The notes: a model not told the origin generated them from the sequence alone. DNA of 64,000 nucleotides from Flagellatimonas centrodinii (GCF_016918765.2 NZ_CP092104.1:2480001-2544000); one strand, 5' to 3'; counted from the first letter of the stretch, positions 35,062 to 44,092 are shown. Translations and numbers: made by a program.

Positions 35062-36422
35062 AGCCCTTGAATCTTGTTGCCCCGTTGGGGCTGGCCATGG
35101 CTGCGCTGCTGCTTCCTGTGCACAGCCTGGCGCAGGAAGGCAAGGATGCCGTGTCGATGACCCAGTTGCTCAAGGAAGTGCGCGCGGGACGTACCCGCGA
35201 TGCCGCCGAGAACAAGCAGCGTGAAGCGGCGTTTCTGGCAGACCGCGCCCAGCAGGATGCCCTGATCCGGCAGGCCGAGCAGCGCATCGCTGCACTCGAG
35301 GCCCGCAGTGCCGAGCTGGAGCGCAGCTTCAATGCCAATGAGTTGCAGGTCGAGGAAAAGCGTGCGCAGCGCGATGAGCGGCTGGGGTCATTGAAGGAAC
35401 TGTTCGGTCACCTGACCGGTGCTGCCGGCGATCTTCGCGCCCGTCTCGGCGCGTCGATCACGACCAGTCAGTTCGCCGGCCGCCAGCAGTTTCTCAGCGA
35501 TCTGATTTCCAAGATGAATGATGACACCGAGCTGCCAACGGTCGCCGAGATCGAACAGCTGTGGTTCGAAATGCACCGCGAGCTCACCGAGTCGGGGCGG
35601 GTGGTGAAGTATCCGGCACAGGTCGGCACCGAAGACGCCCGTGAGATCGTCCGTGTCGGGTTGTTCAATCTGGTATCCGACGGCAAGTACCTGGCTTACG
35701 ACGAGAACACCCGCAGTGTCTCGGTGTTGCCGCGTCAGCCCGAGGGCTTCACCCGTGGCGCCGCCGCCCTGCAGGCTGCCTCGGCCGGGTTCACCCCGCT
35801 CGGCATCGACCCCACCGGGTCCGCCGGCGGCGGGTATCTGAAGGCGCTGATCAACACGCCGACACTGGTCGAGCGCTGGCACCAGGGTCGTCTGGTGGGC
35901 TACGTGATCACCGCCGTTGGCGCACTGGGCCTGCTGTTGGCGTTGTGGCGCCTGGTGGTGCTGACGCAGGTGGCCGCCAAGGTCCGCCGTCAGCGGACGG
36001 CCGCCACGGCCAGCGACGACAATCCGCTGGGCCGTGTGCTGCTGGCCGGGGAGGCCCATGCCGGTGACGATATCGAAACCCTCGAGGTCAAGCTGGGCGA
36101 GGCCATCATCAAGGAGCGTCCCGCGCTGCAGAGCGGCCTGCCACTGCTGAAGATCATCGCCATGGTGGCGCCGTTGCTGGGGCTGCTGGGTACCGTGACT
36201 GGCATGATCATCGTGTTCCAGGCCATCACCATCTATGGTGCCGGTGATCCCAAGGCGATGGCCGGTGGTATCTCCAGCGCACTGGTGACGACGGTGTTGG
36301 GCTTGCTGGTGGCGATCCCGATGCTGTTGCTGCACACCGTGCTGAATGGTCGGGCCCGCGAGCTACTGCACGTGCTGGAAGAGCAGACCGCCGGTCTGGT
36401 CGCCCAGCGTGTCGGTCGCTGA
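35058..36422 (+). CDS. TtpC-like MotA/TolQ/ExbB proton-channel fusion
   Basis: 454 aa. Signal-like N-terminus (MKPLNLVAPLGLAMAALLLP), then a periplasmic coiled coil (about residues 30-125) and a folded region. A membrane helix follows (VGYVITAVGALGLLLALWRL), then the ExbB core: LKIIAMVAPLLGLLGTVTGM and SSALVTTVLGLLVAIPMLLL. The long periplasmic domain fused to an ExbB channel matches TtpC, needed by Vibrio TonB2 systems. Overlaps the DUF3450 gene by four bases and precedes a normal ExbB. Confidence 0.88.
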   Translation: MKPLNLVAPLGLAMAALLLPVHSLAQEGKDAVSMTQLLKEVRAGRTRDAAENKQREAAFLADRAQQDALIRQAEQRIAALEARSAELERSFNANELQVEEKRAQRDERLGSLKELFGHLTGAAGDLRARLGASITTSQFAGRQQFLSDLISKMNDDTELPTVAEIEQLWFEMHRELTESGRVVKYPAQVGTEDAREIVRVGLFNLVSDGKYLAYDENTRSVSVLPRQPEGFTRGAAALQAASAGFTPLGIDPTGSAGGGYLKALINTPTLVERWHQGRLVGYVITAVGALGLLLALWRLVVLTQVAAKVRRQRTAATASDDNPLGRVLLAGEAHAGDDIETLEVKLGEAIIKERPALQSGLPLLKIIAMVAPLLGLLGTVTGMIIVFQAITIYGAGDPKAMAGGISSALVTTVLGLLVAIPMLLLHTVLNGRARELLHVLEEQTAGLVAQRVGR

Positions 36423-36446
36423 TCGCCACCGCAACGGACATCGGCC

Positions 36447-37016
36447 ATGCTGCTGTTTCTACTGGACGCACGGGAGGCCATCGGCGAGTTCTTTACCGCC
36501 GGTGGCCCCATCCTGCGCCTGATCGCGCTGCTGACCTTCGTCATGTGGGTGATGATTCTCGAGCGCTTCGCCTACTACACCCGGCCGTTCCATCAGGACC
36601 TGCGGCAGGCGCTCGCCGTCTGGTCCGGGCGCCGTGACCACTACTCCTGGTATGGCGATGCGGTTCGTCGCCAACTGGTATCGGAACTGCGGGCGAAGGT
36701 GAACCAGCATTTGCGATTGATCAAGGTGATGATCGCCCTCTGCCCATTGTTCGGGCTGCTGGGCACCGTCACCGGGATGATCGACGTGTTCAGCATCCTC
36801 GCCATCACCGGTGGCGGCGATGCCCGCTCGATGGCCGGAGGCGTGTCGCGCGCCACCATCCCGACGATGGCCGGCATGGTCGCCGCGCTGTCCGGGGTTT
36901 TCGGAAATATCTATCTGTCCCGGTTGGCGACCCAGCGGCGCGAGCATATCGACGCACTGCTGCCGATCCATCACCTGGACGCCGCGCCCGAGGAGGGCAC
37001 TGCCCATGGCACGTAA
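36447..37016 (+). CDS. exbB: ExbB proton-channel subunit
   Basis: 189 aa MotA/TolQ/ExbB protein. Helix 1 about residues 20-40 (PILRLIALLTFVMWVMILER), core IALCPLFGLLGTVTGMIDVF and TIPTMAGMVAALSGVFGN. Short ExbB2 type without a periplasmic domain. With ExbD it should form the proton channel driving TonB. The exbD start lies inside its last 11 bases. Confidence 0.92.
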   Translation: MLLFLLDAREAIGEFFTAGGPILRLIALLTFVMWVMILERFAYYTRPFHQDLRQALAVWSGRRDHYSWYGDAVRRQLVSELRAKVNQHLRLIKVMIALCPLFGLLGTVTGMIDVFSILAITGGGDARSMAGGVSRATIPTMAGMVAALSGVFGNIYLSRLATQRREHIDALLPIHHLDAAPEEGTAHGT

Positions 37017-37416
37017 TTACGTCAGTCAGGACGAGTCGGAAGACGAAGGCGCGATCGACCTCACGCCGATGCTCGACGTCGTCTTCATCATGCTGATCTT
37101 CTTCATCGTCACCGCCAGCTTCATCAAGGAGACCGGTGTCGAGGTGAACCGGCCGCAGGCGCAGACGGCGGAAAACAAGAACGCCGCCGTGCTGATTGCC
37201 ATCAATGCCGACAACACCATCTGGATGGACCAGCGCCGTATCGACATCCGTTCGGTGCGCGCCAATGTCGAGCGGATGCACGCCGAGAACCCCGAAGGGG
37301 CGGTGGTGATCCAGGCCGACGAGCTGGCTTCGGTGAAAACCTTCACCGAAGTGCTGGACCAGGCACGCCAGGTGGTGCCGCCTGAGCGGGTGTCGCTGGC
37401 GACGAAGTCGAAGTAA
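37006..37416 (+). CDS. exbD: ExbD/TolR energising protein
   Basis: 136 aa from ATG 37006, with GAGGAG upstream. A single membrane helix contains the proton-carrying Asp: DLTPMLDVVFIMLIFFIVTA. The periplasmic domain ends with VIQADELASVKTFTEVLDQA. Overlaps exbB by 11 bases, so translation is coupled. Confidence 0.93.
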   Translation: MARNYVSQDESEDEGAIDLTPMLDVVFIMLIFFIVTASFIKETGVEVNRPQAQTAENKNAAVLIAINADNTIWMDQRRIDIRSVRANVERMHAENPEGAVVIQADELASVKTFTEVLDQARQVVPPERVSLATKSK

Positions 37417-37428
37417 CGGAGAACAGTC

Positions 37429-38037
37429 ATGCGTTTGATGATGGTGTTGGTACCTGCGGCCCTGGTGACCTTTGGCTTGCAGATGGTGATGGTGACCCTG
37501 ATTCAGTTCGCCGACGGTCGGCTCGACAAGACGCCGGTCATCAAACTGCCGGACATCTACATGCCGAAGGCCGAGATCCAGACGCAGCGATCGGTCGAGA
37601 AGCCCGAAAAGCCGCAGCTGGACGACACGCCGCCGCCCGACGTACCGCAACAGGCCTTCGATCAGGTCGATGGCAACGCCCAGGTCGGGTTGCTGTCCGG
37701 CCCCAGCCAGGTCGCGACCAACCTTGATCTGAGCATGGGGTCGGGCCTGTCGGCGACCGACGGGGAGTATTTGCCGATCGTCAAGGTTGCGCCGAACTAC
37801 CCCCGGGCTGCACTCAGCCGGGGTCTGGAGGGCGATGTCATCCTCGAGTACACCGTGACCAAGCAGGGCTCGGTGCGGGACCCGGTGGTGATCGAAAGCA
37901 GTAACCCGACCTTCAATGCCGCCGCCATGGAATCGGCAATGCGCTACAAGTACAAGCCGCGGGTGGTCGACGGTTCGCCGATCGAAGTCCCGGGCGTGCG
38001 CACGCGCGTGATGTTCCGCCTCGACAAGTCGTCCTGA
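37429..38037 (+). CDS. tonB: TonB energy transducer
   Basis: 202 aa. N-terminal membrane anchor (PAALVTFGLQMVMVTLIQFA), a short Pro-rich span (EKPEKPQLDDTPPPDVP) and a C-terminal TonB domain: VAPNYPRAALSRGLEGDVIL, then SNPTFNAAAMESAMRYKYKP. The Pro-rich spacer is short compared with E. coli TonB, as in TonB2 types; TtpC may bridge the gap to the outer membrane (inference). Twelve bases after exbD. Confidence 0.92.
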   Translation: MRLMMVLVPAALVTFGLQMVMVTLIQFADGRLDKTPVIKLPDIYMPKAEIQTQRSVEKPEKPQLDDTPPPDVPQQAFDQVDGNAQVGLLSGPSQVATNLDLSMGSGLSATDGEYLPIVKVAPNYPRAALSRGLEGDVILEYTVTKQGSVRDPVVIESSNPTFNAAAMESAMRYKYKPRVVDGSPIEVPGVRTRVMFRLDKSS

Positions 38038-38041
38038 GGCG

Positions 38042-39364
38042 ATGTCGATGATCTTTCGGATACTCCGTGCCGTGTGGCTGGTGGCTGCCGTATCGGTGGC
38101 TGCTCCGGCCTGGTCGCAGCAGGGCGCCATCGATGCGCGGACGTTCGAGCAGCTGAGCAAGGCGCAGACGCTGGCCGAGGAAGGACAGCATGATGAGGCC
38201 ATCGCCGTGCTCGACGGGCTTAAGGACAACCCGCGTCTGAACAGCTATGCCCGTTCGCAGCTCTGGAACTTCTATGCCTACATCCATGCCAGCCGCAATC
38301 AGTATGCCAAGGCGATCGATGCCTACCAGAACGTGCTGGCCGAAGAGGACGCCTCCGACGGCCTCAAGCTGACCGCCAAGTACACCACGGCGCAGTTGTA
38401 CTTCCAGTTGGAGAAGTACGATGAGTGCATCCGCTTCATGGAAGACTGGCTGATCACGGTCGACGATCCCACGCCGACCGCGCACATCATGCTGGCGCAG
38501 GCCTACTACCAGAAGTCCGACTTCGATCGGGCGCTGCGCAACGTCGACCGCGCCATTCTGCTGGCCGACAAGGCCGGGGCCAAGATCGACGAATCGTGGC
38601 TGCGTCTGAAGGCGGCGATGTACTACGGCAAGAAGGACTACAAGAACACGGCAGCGGTCTACGAGCAGATGATCAGCCTGTATCCCAAGCTGAGCTACAT
38701 GCGGCAGCTGGCGGGCATGTACAGCGAGTTGGGAGAGGATTCGCGGCGCTTGGCGATCTATGACGCCGTGTACGAGCACGGCGGCCTCAGTTCCGAGAAC
38801 GAGGTGCTGAACCTCGCGTACATGTGGCTGGGGCAGCAGGTGCCCTACAAGGCCGGGCGGATCATTGAAACGGGTATGGCCAACGGCCAGATCAAGGAGA
38901 ATCCGAAGAACATCGAGACTCTCGCCAACGCCTGGGCGCAGGCCAACGAGGCGAACAAGGCGGTGCCGGCATTACGTCGCGCTGCCGAGCTGTCGGGGGA
39001 CGGTGTGATGTACGCGCGTCTGGCCGGTGTTCATTTCAACGCCGGTGACTACGACGAAGCGGCCACGGCGGCTGCCAAGGCGGACCAGCTGGGCAACCTC
39101 AAAAGCCGTAGCGGCAACCTGATGCTGATGGGCATGGCCTACTTCAATGCGGCCGAGTACGAGCCGGCACTACAGGCCTTTCGCCGTGCCAAGCAGGACA
39201 AGGCCACCTATGCGACGGCCGCCAAGTGGGAGTCCTACACCCTGGCGGAGGTCGAGCGTCTGCGGGCGATCGAGGCCAGCCGCTTCGAACTGCAACGGCG
39301 CACCGAAGAAGCGCTCGACGCTCAGGAGAACAATCTCGACGCGCTGGGTCTCGGCGGTTCCTGA
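38042..39364 (+). CDS. Periplasmic TPR-repeat protein closing the TonB cluster
   Basis: 440 aa with signal peptide (MIFRILRAVWLVAAVSVAAPA, cleavage near WSQQ). Helical repeats of the tetratricopeptide kind through most of the protein, such as AYQNVLAEEDASDGLKL and LAQAYYQKSDFDRALRNVDR. TPR proteins commonly end TtpC/TonB2 operons. ATG 38042 lies 5 bases after tonB with TGAGG upstream. Probably a scaffold for the TonB complex in the periplasm; no direct evidence. Confidence 0.85.
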   Translation: MSMIFRILRAVWLVAAVSVAAPAWSQQGAIDARTFEQLSKAQTLAEEGQHDEAIAVLDGLKDNPRLNSYARSQLWNFYAYIHASRNQYAKAIDAYQNVLAEEDASDGLKLTAKYTTAQLYFQLEKYDECIRFMEDWLITVDDPTPTAHIMLAQAYYQKSDFDRALRNVDRAILLADKAGAKIDESWLRLKAAMYYGKKDYKNTAAVYEQMISLYPKLSYMRQLAGMYSELGEDSRRLAIYDAVYEHGGLSSENEVLNLAYMWLGQQVPYKAGRIIETGMANGQIKENPKNIETLANAWAQANEANKAVPALRRAAELSGDGVMYARLAGVHFNAGDYDEAATAAAKADQLGNLKSRSGNLMLMGMAYFNAAEYEPALQAFRRAKQDKATYATAAKWESYTLAEVERLRAIEASRFELQRRTEEALDAQENNLDALGLGGS

Positions 39365-39388
39365 GGTCGGGACGGGCAGGGGCTCTGG

Positions 39389-39394
39389 TATTCT
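39389..39394 (+). promoter_or_regulatory. Extended -10 box directly before orn
   Basis: TGGTATTCT carries an extended -10 (TGnTATTCT). The hexamer ends six bases before the orn ATG, so transcription would start at or next to the A of ATG: a leaderless message. Confidence 0.5.
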
Positions 39395-39400
39395 CTGCGG

Positions 39401-39964
39401 ATGTCCGAAAACCGCGAGCAGAACCTCATCTGGATCGATCTGGAGATGACCGGCCTGGTGCCGGAAACCCACCGGATCATCGAGATTGCCACCCTGATCA
39501 CTGATACCCAGCTGACGGTGCTGGCCGAAGGGCCGGTCATCGCCATTCACCAGTCCGAGCTGGAGCTGAACAAGATGGACGACTGGAACGTGCGTCAGCA
39601 CGGCCAGTCAGGGCTGGCGCAGCGTGTGCGCGCCAGCACGCTGACCGAGGCCGATGCCGAACGCGAGACCCTGGCCTTTCTGCAGCAGTGGGTGCCAGCC
39701 GGGGTATCGCCGATGTGTGGCAACTCCATCTGTCAGGACCGACGGTTCCTGGCCCGGCACATGCCGCAGCTCGAGCGCTACTTCCACTACCGCCACATTG
39801 ACGTATCGACGCTCAAGGAGCTGTGCAACCGCTGGGCGCCGGACGTGGCCCGTGGGTTTACGAAACAGTCGACCCATCTGGCGATGGACGATATCCGCGA
39901 TTCCGTGGCGGAGCTTCGGCACTATCGCCGGCACTTCATCCAGCTCGACATCAAGCCGGCCTGA
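39401..39964 (+). CDS. orn: Oligoribonuclease
   Basis: 187 aa DEDDh exonuclease that degrades 2-5 nt RNAs and pGpG. Motif [12 protein letters not shown], Exo II around [16 protein letters not shown], Exo [14 protein letters not shown]. Length and motifs match E. coli Orn. No ribosome-binding site precedes the ATG, in line with the leaderless promoter. Convergent with the phoQ-like gene, 15 bases apart. Confidence 0.96.
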   Translation: MSENREQNLIWIDLEMTGLVPETHRIIEIATLITDTQLTVLAEGPVIAIHQSELELNKMDDWNVRQHGQSGLAQRVRASTLTEADAERETLAFLQQWVPAGVSPMCGNSICQDRRFLARHMPQLERYFHYRHIDVSTLKELCNRWAPDVARGFTKQSTHLAMDDIRDSVAELRHYRRHFIQLDIKPA

Positions 39965-39979
39965 TTCGCAGTTGCCGGC

Positions 39980-41305
39980 TCAGACCGGTAGCCGAACGTG
40001 TACCCGGGCGCCCCCCAAGTGCGTGCTCCGTGCCAGCTGCAATTGACCATGGTAGGCCTGCACCAGCTCATGACTGGCCGCTAGCCCGATCCCCTGACCT
40101 GGCGTCCGGGTGTCGGCGCGGACTCCGCGAGCCAACAGGCGTTCTGGTGCTTCGGGAAAGCCAGGGCCGTCGTCCTCGATGGACAGCAGTAATTCGCGCC
40201 CCTGGCGTCGGGCGCTGACGCGCACCTGGCCATGCCCGTACTTGACGGCATTGTCGAGCAGATTGCCCAACAGCTCGTAGAGATCGCCGCTGTCCATGCG
40301 GACTTTGAATCCGCGCGGAACGACCCATTGGAAGCGAGGCTGTCGTTCGGTGTAGACCTTTCGCAGGGTACGGCTCAGCCGCTCGAGAATATCGAGCAGG
40401 TCGACTGCACCCGCCAGTGAACGGCTGCCGGCAGTGACTGCACGGCGCAGTTGGTGATCGACGATGTCGAGCATGCGATTGACCGGCTCGTCGATGGCGC
40501 TGCGGTCGCCCGGCGCAAGTCGTGGGTCCTCGCTGAGTGCCCGCAACGCGGCCAATGGGGTCTTCAGACTGTGGGCGAGATCGTCGAGCGCATTGCGTTG
40601 GCGCGCGACCTGAGCCTGACCGCTGCGAATCATGCCGTTGATGGCGTCAGTCAGCGGGGTCAGCTCGGCGGGGTACTCGCCGTCGATCTGTCCCTGGCCT
40701 CCCTGTTCCACGCGGCTAAGTTCGCTGCGTAACTGGCGTAATGGCACCAGGCCCCACGCGAGGATGGTGCCCTGAACTGACAGCAGGGCCACGGCGGCAA
40801 CCGCGAGCCAACCCCAGAGCGTTCGGCGATAGGCTCGCATCTGCTGGTCGAACGCGGTGCGATCCTCCATCACCAGCAAGGTATAGCGTTGCTCCCCCTC
40901 GATCGGGTTAAGCCAGCGCAGGCCGAAACTGAGACTGAAGCGGAGCGGATCGGGGGTGAATTCAAAGGCGCCCGGCGCCACCTCGCCCGGCAGGGGGAAA
41001 TCATCGGACAGGCTCACGCTGCCCCAGGTGAGCGCGTTGCGTTCGTCCAGCAGTGCGGCTTCAAGGCCGGACCCGGGGTTCTGCAACCGTGCGTCCGGCA
41101 AGCGGAATGGCGACAAGCCGAGCGCGCCATCGGCGGTAGGTTCAGCGGCCGACAGCAGGGCGTAGACCAGCCCCTGCAGGCGGTCGCGCTGGGTCGACAG
41201 CGCCCGCTCCTCGAAGGCATGGTCCAGCGCGGCAGCACAGGCAAAGACGAAGCCCGCCAGTACCAGCGATGCCGCCAGCAACAGCCGCGTGCGAAGCGAC
41301 GTCAC
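39980..41305 (-). CDS. phoQ: PhoQ-like sensor histidine kinase
   Basis: 441 aa. Two membrane helices (about residues 5-28 and 155-178) flank a periplasmic sensor of about 125 residues. HAMP-like linker, H-box LAHSLKTPLAALRAL (phosphorylated His), N-box LLGNLLDNAVKYG and G-boxes IEDDGPGFP and GQGIGLAAS. The GTG at 41305 overlaps the regulator's TGA by four bases. The PhoP-type regulator upstream suggests the PhoPQ (Mg2+/peptide) class; this is distinct from phosphate-sensing PhoR. Ligand cannot be read. Confidence 0.85.
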   Translation of the reverse strand: MTSLRTRLLLAASLVLAGFVFACAAALDHAFEERALSTQRDRLQGLVYALLSAAEPTADGALGLSPFRLPDARLQNPGSGLEAALLDERNALTWGSVSLSDDFPLPGEVAPGAFEFTPDPLRFSLSFGLRWLNPIEGEQRYTLLVMEDRTAFDQQMRAYRRTLWGWLAVAAVALLSVQGTILAWGLVPLRQLRSELSRVEQGGQGQIDGEYPAELTPLTDAINGMIRSGQAQVARQRNALDDLAHSLKTPLAALRALSEDPRLAPGDRSAIDEPVNRMLDIVDHQLRRAVTAGSRSLAGAVDLLDILERLSRTLRKVYTERQPRFQWVVPRGFKVRMDSGDLYELLGNLLDNAVKYGHGQVRVSARRQGRELLLSIEDDGPGFPEAPERLLARGVRADTRTPGQGIGLAASHELVQAYHGQLQLARSTHLGGARVHVRLPV

Positions 41306-41988
41306 TCGGCGTTCGGGCGCGGCAGATCCCAACGATAGCCGGCGCCGCGCAGGGTGGCGATCGGACTCAGGGTGCCGTCCGGATCGAGCTTGCTGCGCAG
41401 GCGCCGAATGAATACTTCGATGACATTACTGTCACGTTCGGCGTCTTCCGCATACAGATGCTCGTGCAGTTGGGTTTTCGAGATGACCTTGCCAGCATGG
41501 GTCAGCAGGTATTCGAGTACCCGGAACTCGTAACTGGTGAGCTCGACCTGCTGGCCGTCGACAGCGACCGTGTGAGCCGATGTGTCGAGGGCGACCGGGC
41601 CCGATACCAGCACGGCCTGCGCCCAGCCACCGCTGCGTCTCAGCAGTGCACGCAGGCGCGCCAACAGTTCTTCCTTGTGGAAAGGCTTGACCAGGTAGTC
41701 ATCGGCTCCGGCCTCAAGCCCCTCAACCTTGTTCTGCCAGCCGTCGCGCGCGGTGAGAATCAGGATCGGGAATTCGCGGCCGGCGGCACGTGCGTGACGG
41801 ATGATGTCGATACCGGGGGTCTCCGGCAGACCGAGGTCAATGATCGCGACGTCGGTCGGATACTCCTCAGCCATGAAGCGTCCATCAGTGCCATTGGCTG
41901 CAGCGTCAACGGCAAAGCCGTTCTGCGTGAGCACATCAACGATGTGCTGGCGCAGAACATCGTCATCTTCGATCACAAGCGCGCGCAT
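41302..41988 (-). CDS. phoP: PhoP-like OmpR-family response regulator
   Basis: 228 aa. Receiver with acidic pocket VIEDDDVL, phospho-Asp in AIIDLGLPETPG and Lys in YLVKPFHKEELLARL; winged-helix domain with LTSYEFRVLEYLLTHAGKVI and RDSNVIEVFIRRLRSKL. The segment TARDGWQNKVEGLEAGADDY closely resembles E. coli PhoP. It lies between a PepSY protein and the kinase, all on the minus strand. Confidence 0.87.
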   Translation of the reverse strand: MRALVIEDDDVLRQHIVDVLTQNGFAVDAAANGTDGRFMAEEYPTDVAIIDLGLPETPGIDIIRHARAAGREFPILILTARDGWQNKVEGLEAGADDYLVKPFHKEELLARLRALLRRSGGWAQAVLVSGPVALDTSAHTVAVDGQQVELTSYEFRVLEYLLTHAGKVISKTQLHEHLYAEDAERDSNVIEVFIRRLRSKLDPDGTLSPIATLRGAGYRWDLPRPNAE

Positions 41989-42015
41989 GAAATTCCCAGT
42001 GTGGGGTGGAGCCGG

Positions 42016-42291
42016 TCAGCGCTCCGTGATGTGAACGATCCGAACTTCGCCGTCGATCAGCAGTTTGACGCGATAGCCGTGTCCGGCGGGATCGACGGAC
42101 AAAACGCGGCCGCCGTATTGTCCCTGCGCAATACGGGCAGCCTCGCTGGCCGTCAGATCGTCGGCAAGTGGTTTGTTTGCCGACCACTCGCGCAGCAACT
42201 GCCGGGTGAGACGTTCGTCGCGCAGCTGGGCGCTGGCCGGCCCGAGGGCGGCCAAGCCCAGCAGCAGCAACAGAACCGTCCGCATGATCAT
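42016..42291 (-). CDS. Small secreted PepSY-domain protein
   Basis: 91 aa with signal peptide (MRTVLLLLLGLAALGPASAQ). The rest is one PepSY domain: LTASEAARIAQGQYGGRVLS, then GYRVKLLIDGEVRIVHI. ATG at 42291 or 42285. Starts the operon PepSY-phoP-phoQ. PepSY proteins next to PhoPQ-like systems may modulate the sensor; that role is inferred. Confidence 0.85.
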   Translation of the reverse strand: MIMRTVLLLLLGLAALGPASAQLRDERLTRQLLREWSANKPLADDLTASEAARIAQGQYGGRVLSVDPAGHGYRVKLLIDGEVRIVHITER

Positions 42292-42314
42292 GGCGTCAGT
42301 TTAGCCATGGTCAT

Positions 42315-42893
42315 TCAGTACCGCACAGGTTCGACATGAACATTGATCGGAAGTCGTGCACCTGGGTCGTAGGGCATGCGCGTCGAGTAGGTGCGCCCCT
42401 GGTAGCGGTAGGTGACGTCGTAACCATCCAGTCGTTGCTCGTAGTAGCTGTTGGAAAGCGTCCGACAGCGGGTTTCGTAGCCGTTGCCGTTGCCGTCGTA
42501 GCGTGGCGCGCGGCTGTTGACCACGCGTTGGCCGACCCCGGCGCCAATGATGGCGCCCAGCGCTGTGGCTGCGTCCTTGCCGCGACCCTTGCCGAACTGA
42601 TGCCCGGCGACACCACCGGCGATGGCGCCAACGACCGAGCCGGCGACGCCGTCCGTGAACCAATAGTTGCCGCTGTTGCCGCCGCGGTAGGCAACCGGTT
42701 CCTGCCAGCATTCCTGACGCGGCTGGGATACCTGCACCTGCTGGTAGACCGGGCGCGTCTCGATGACCTGGGCGTACTCGGGAGCAGGCGCATGGGCAGG
42801 GGGATAGGTGATTTGCTGCCAGCGGCTGTCAGCGAGCGCGGGGGGCGCAGCCAGCGCCGCTGTCAGGGCCAGGGAAAGTCGGCGAAGCATCAT
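42315..42893 (-). CDS. Glycine-zipper (2TM) outer-membrane-type protein
   Basis: 192 aa from ATG 42893, with AGGAG upstream. Signal peptide MMLRRLSLALTAALAAPPA. A central glycine zipper (GVAGSVVGAIAGGVAGHQFG, then LGAIIGAGVG) is flanked by Tyr/Gln-rich parts with Cys residues. Resembles the 17-kDa surface-antigen/SlyB group. The C-terminal part contains a Tyr-rich segment (LDGYDVTYRYQGRTYSTRMP) usual for this family. Function unknown; envelope structure or stress likely. Confidence 0.82.
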   Translation of the reverse strand: MMLRRLSLALTAALAAPPALADSRWQQITYPPAHAPAPEYAQVIETRPVYQQVQVSQPRQECWQEPVAYRGGNSGNYWFTDGVAGSVVGAIAGGVAGHQFGKGRGKDAATALGAIIGAGVGQRVVNSRAPRYDGNGNGYETRCRTLSNSYYEQRLDGYDVTYRYQGRTYSTRMPYDPGARLPINVHVEPVRY

Positions 42894-42972
42894 GGGAGGT
42901 CTCCTGCAAATGCCCACCCTTGGGCACACCCGGAGACTAGGGGTTCAAGCTGAACCCGGACTGACTCGGCCG

Positions 42973-44034
42973 TCAGTCGGTGGTGGTGCGACGCTGCACG
43001 GCAACCCGGGAACCGGGCGAGACCTTTTGCAGGCCCGAGGTCATGACGATATCGCCAGCGGACAGGCCCTCGATGACTTCGACCCAGCCTGGCTCGCGCT
43101 GGCCCAGGATCACGGCGGCCTCGGCGACCTGCCCCGACACCACGCGGTAGACGTAGTTGAGGTCTCCGCGCGGAAACACCGCTGCCTCGGGGATGACGAG
43201 CGCATCGGTCTGCGTCTCGAGGTCCAGCGTGATGCGCGCGAACAGGCCCGGACGTAGCTGGCCATCGGGGTTGTCGAGCCGTGCCCTGACGGCCACCGAT
43301 CGCGACGACTCGCTGATGCGCGGCGCCAATGCGTAGACCGTGGCCTCGCGCGAGGTGCCCGGGAATGCATCGAGTTGAAGTCGCAGCGTTTGACCCACCG
43401 CGAGGTGGGCGAGCACGGACTCCGGGACCCGGAACTCGACCTTCATCGGATCGACCGCTTCCAGTTGTACCAAGGCGTCGCCAGCGCCGACGTAGGCCCC
43501 CGGGCTGACCTGACGCAAGCCGGCGATACCGTCGAACGGAGCGATGATGCGATGCTTGTCGAGACGCGCACCGGTGAGCTCAGCGGCGGCTTCGGCAACC
43601 GCACGCGCAGCATTGGCACCGTCCACCTCCGCCACCGAGACCAGCTTGCGTGTGGCCAACTCGCGGCTGCGCGACTCGGTTCGCCGTGCCAGCGCGAGCG
43701 TGGCCTGCGCCTGCTTGTGCTCCGCCTGCGCCAGGGAGTCGTCCAGCTGGAACAGGAGGTCCCCTTGGCGGACCGGTTGACCCTCGTCGAAGGCGACGCG
43801 CGCGATCCGTCCCGTCAGCTCCGAGGCGATGATGGTGGATTCCCGCGACTGCAAGCTGCCGACGGCGTTCACCTGCCGGGTGAGGCGACGGCCCTGAACC
43901 TCGTGCACTTCAACGCTGACCGCCGGAGAAGCGCTGGGCGTCGGTGGTGATGCCACTTGACTGTCGGCGTCGTTGCAGGCCTGCAGAGCAGACAGGAGCA
44001 ACGGCATTGCGATCGACAGCAGCAGACGATTCAT
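42973..44034 (-). CDS. RND-type efflux periplasmic adaptor lipoprotein (no pump adjacent)
   Basis: 353 aa MFP/AcrA family. Signal peptide with lipobox ALQAC (Cys20). Lipoyl/barrel-sandwich half IARVAFDEGQPVRQGDLLFQ, helical hairpin (about residues 105-150), returning half IIAPFDGIAGLRQVSPGAYV, then beta-barrel with FRVPESVLAHLAVGQ. It should link an inner-membrane RND pump to an outer-membrane channel, but the next gene downstream is the glycine-zipper protein. Upstream TetR regulator is on the same strand. Confidence 0.87.
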   Translation of the reverse strand: MNRLLLSIAMPLLLSALQACNDADSQVASPPTPSASPAVSVEVHEVQGRRLTRQVNAVGSLQSRESTIIASELTGRIARVAFDEGQPVRQGDLLFQLDDSLAQAEHKQAQATLALARRTESRSRELATRKLVSVAEVDGANAARAVAEAAAELTGARLDKHRIIAPFDGIAGLRQVSPGAYVGAGDALVQLEAVDPMKVEFRVPESVLAHLAVGQTLRLQLDAFPGTSREATVYALAPRISESSRSVAVRARLDNPDGQLRPGLFARITLDLETQTDALVIPEAAVFPRGDLNYVYRVVSGQVAEAAVILGQREPGWVEVIEGLSAGDIVMTSGLQKVSPGSRVAVQRRTTTD

Positions 44035-44092
44035 GATGGGAGAAGGTGACAGGGGACGTTCCTAGACCCCGTCCGGGTGGCAAGGTTCGGCT

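Noticed and set aside
39980-41988. Two-component pair as PhoB/PhoR of the phosphate regulon
   Set aside because: Receiver and kinase segments look like PhoP/PhoQ; no PAS-type PhoR arrangement, and the kinase has a large periplasmic domain.
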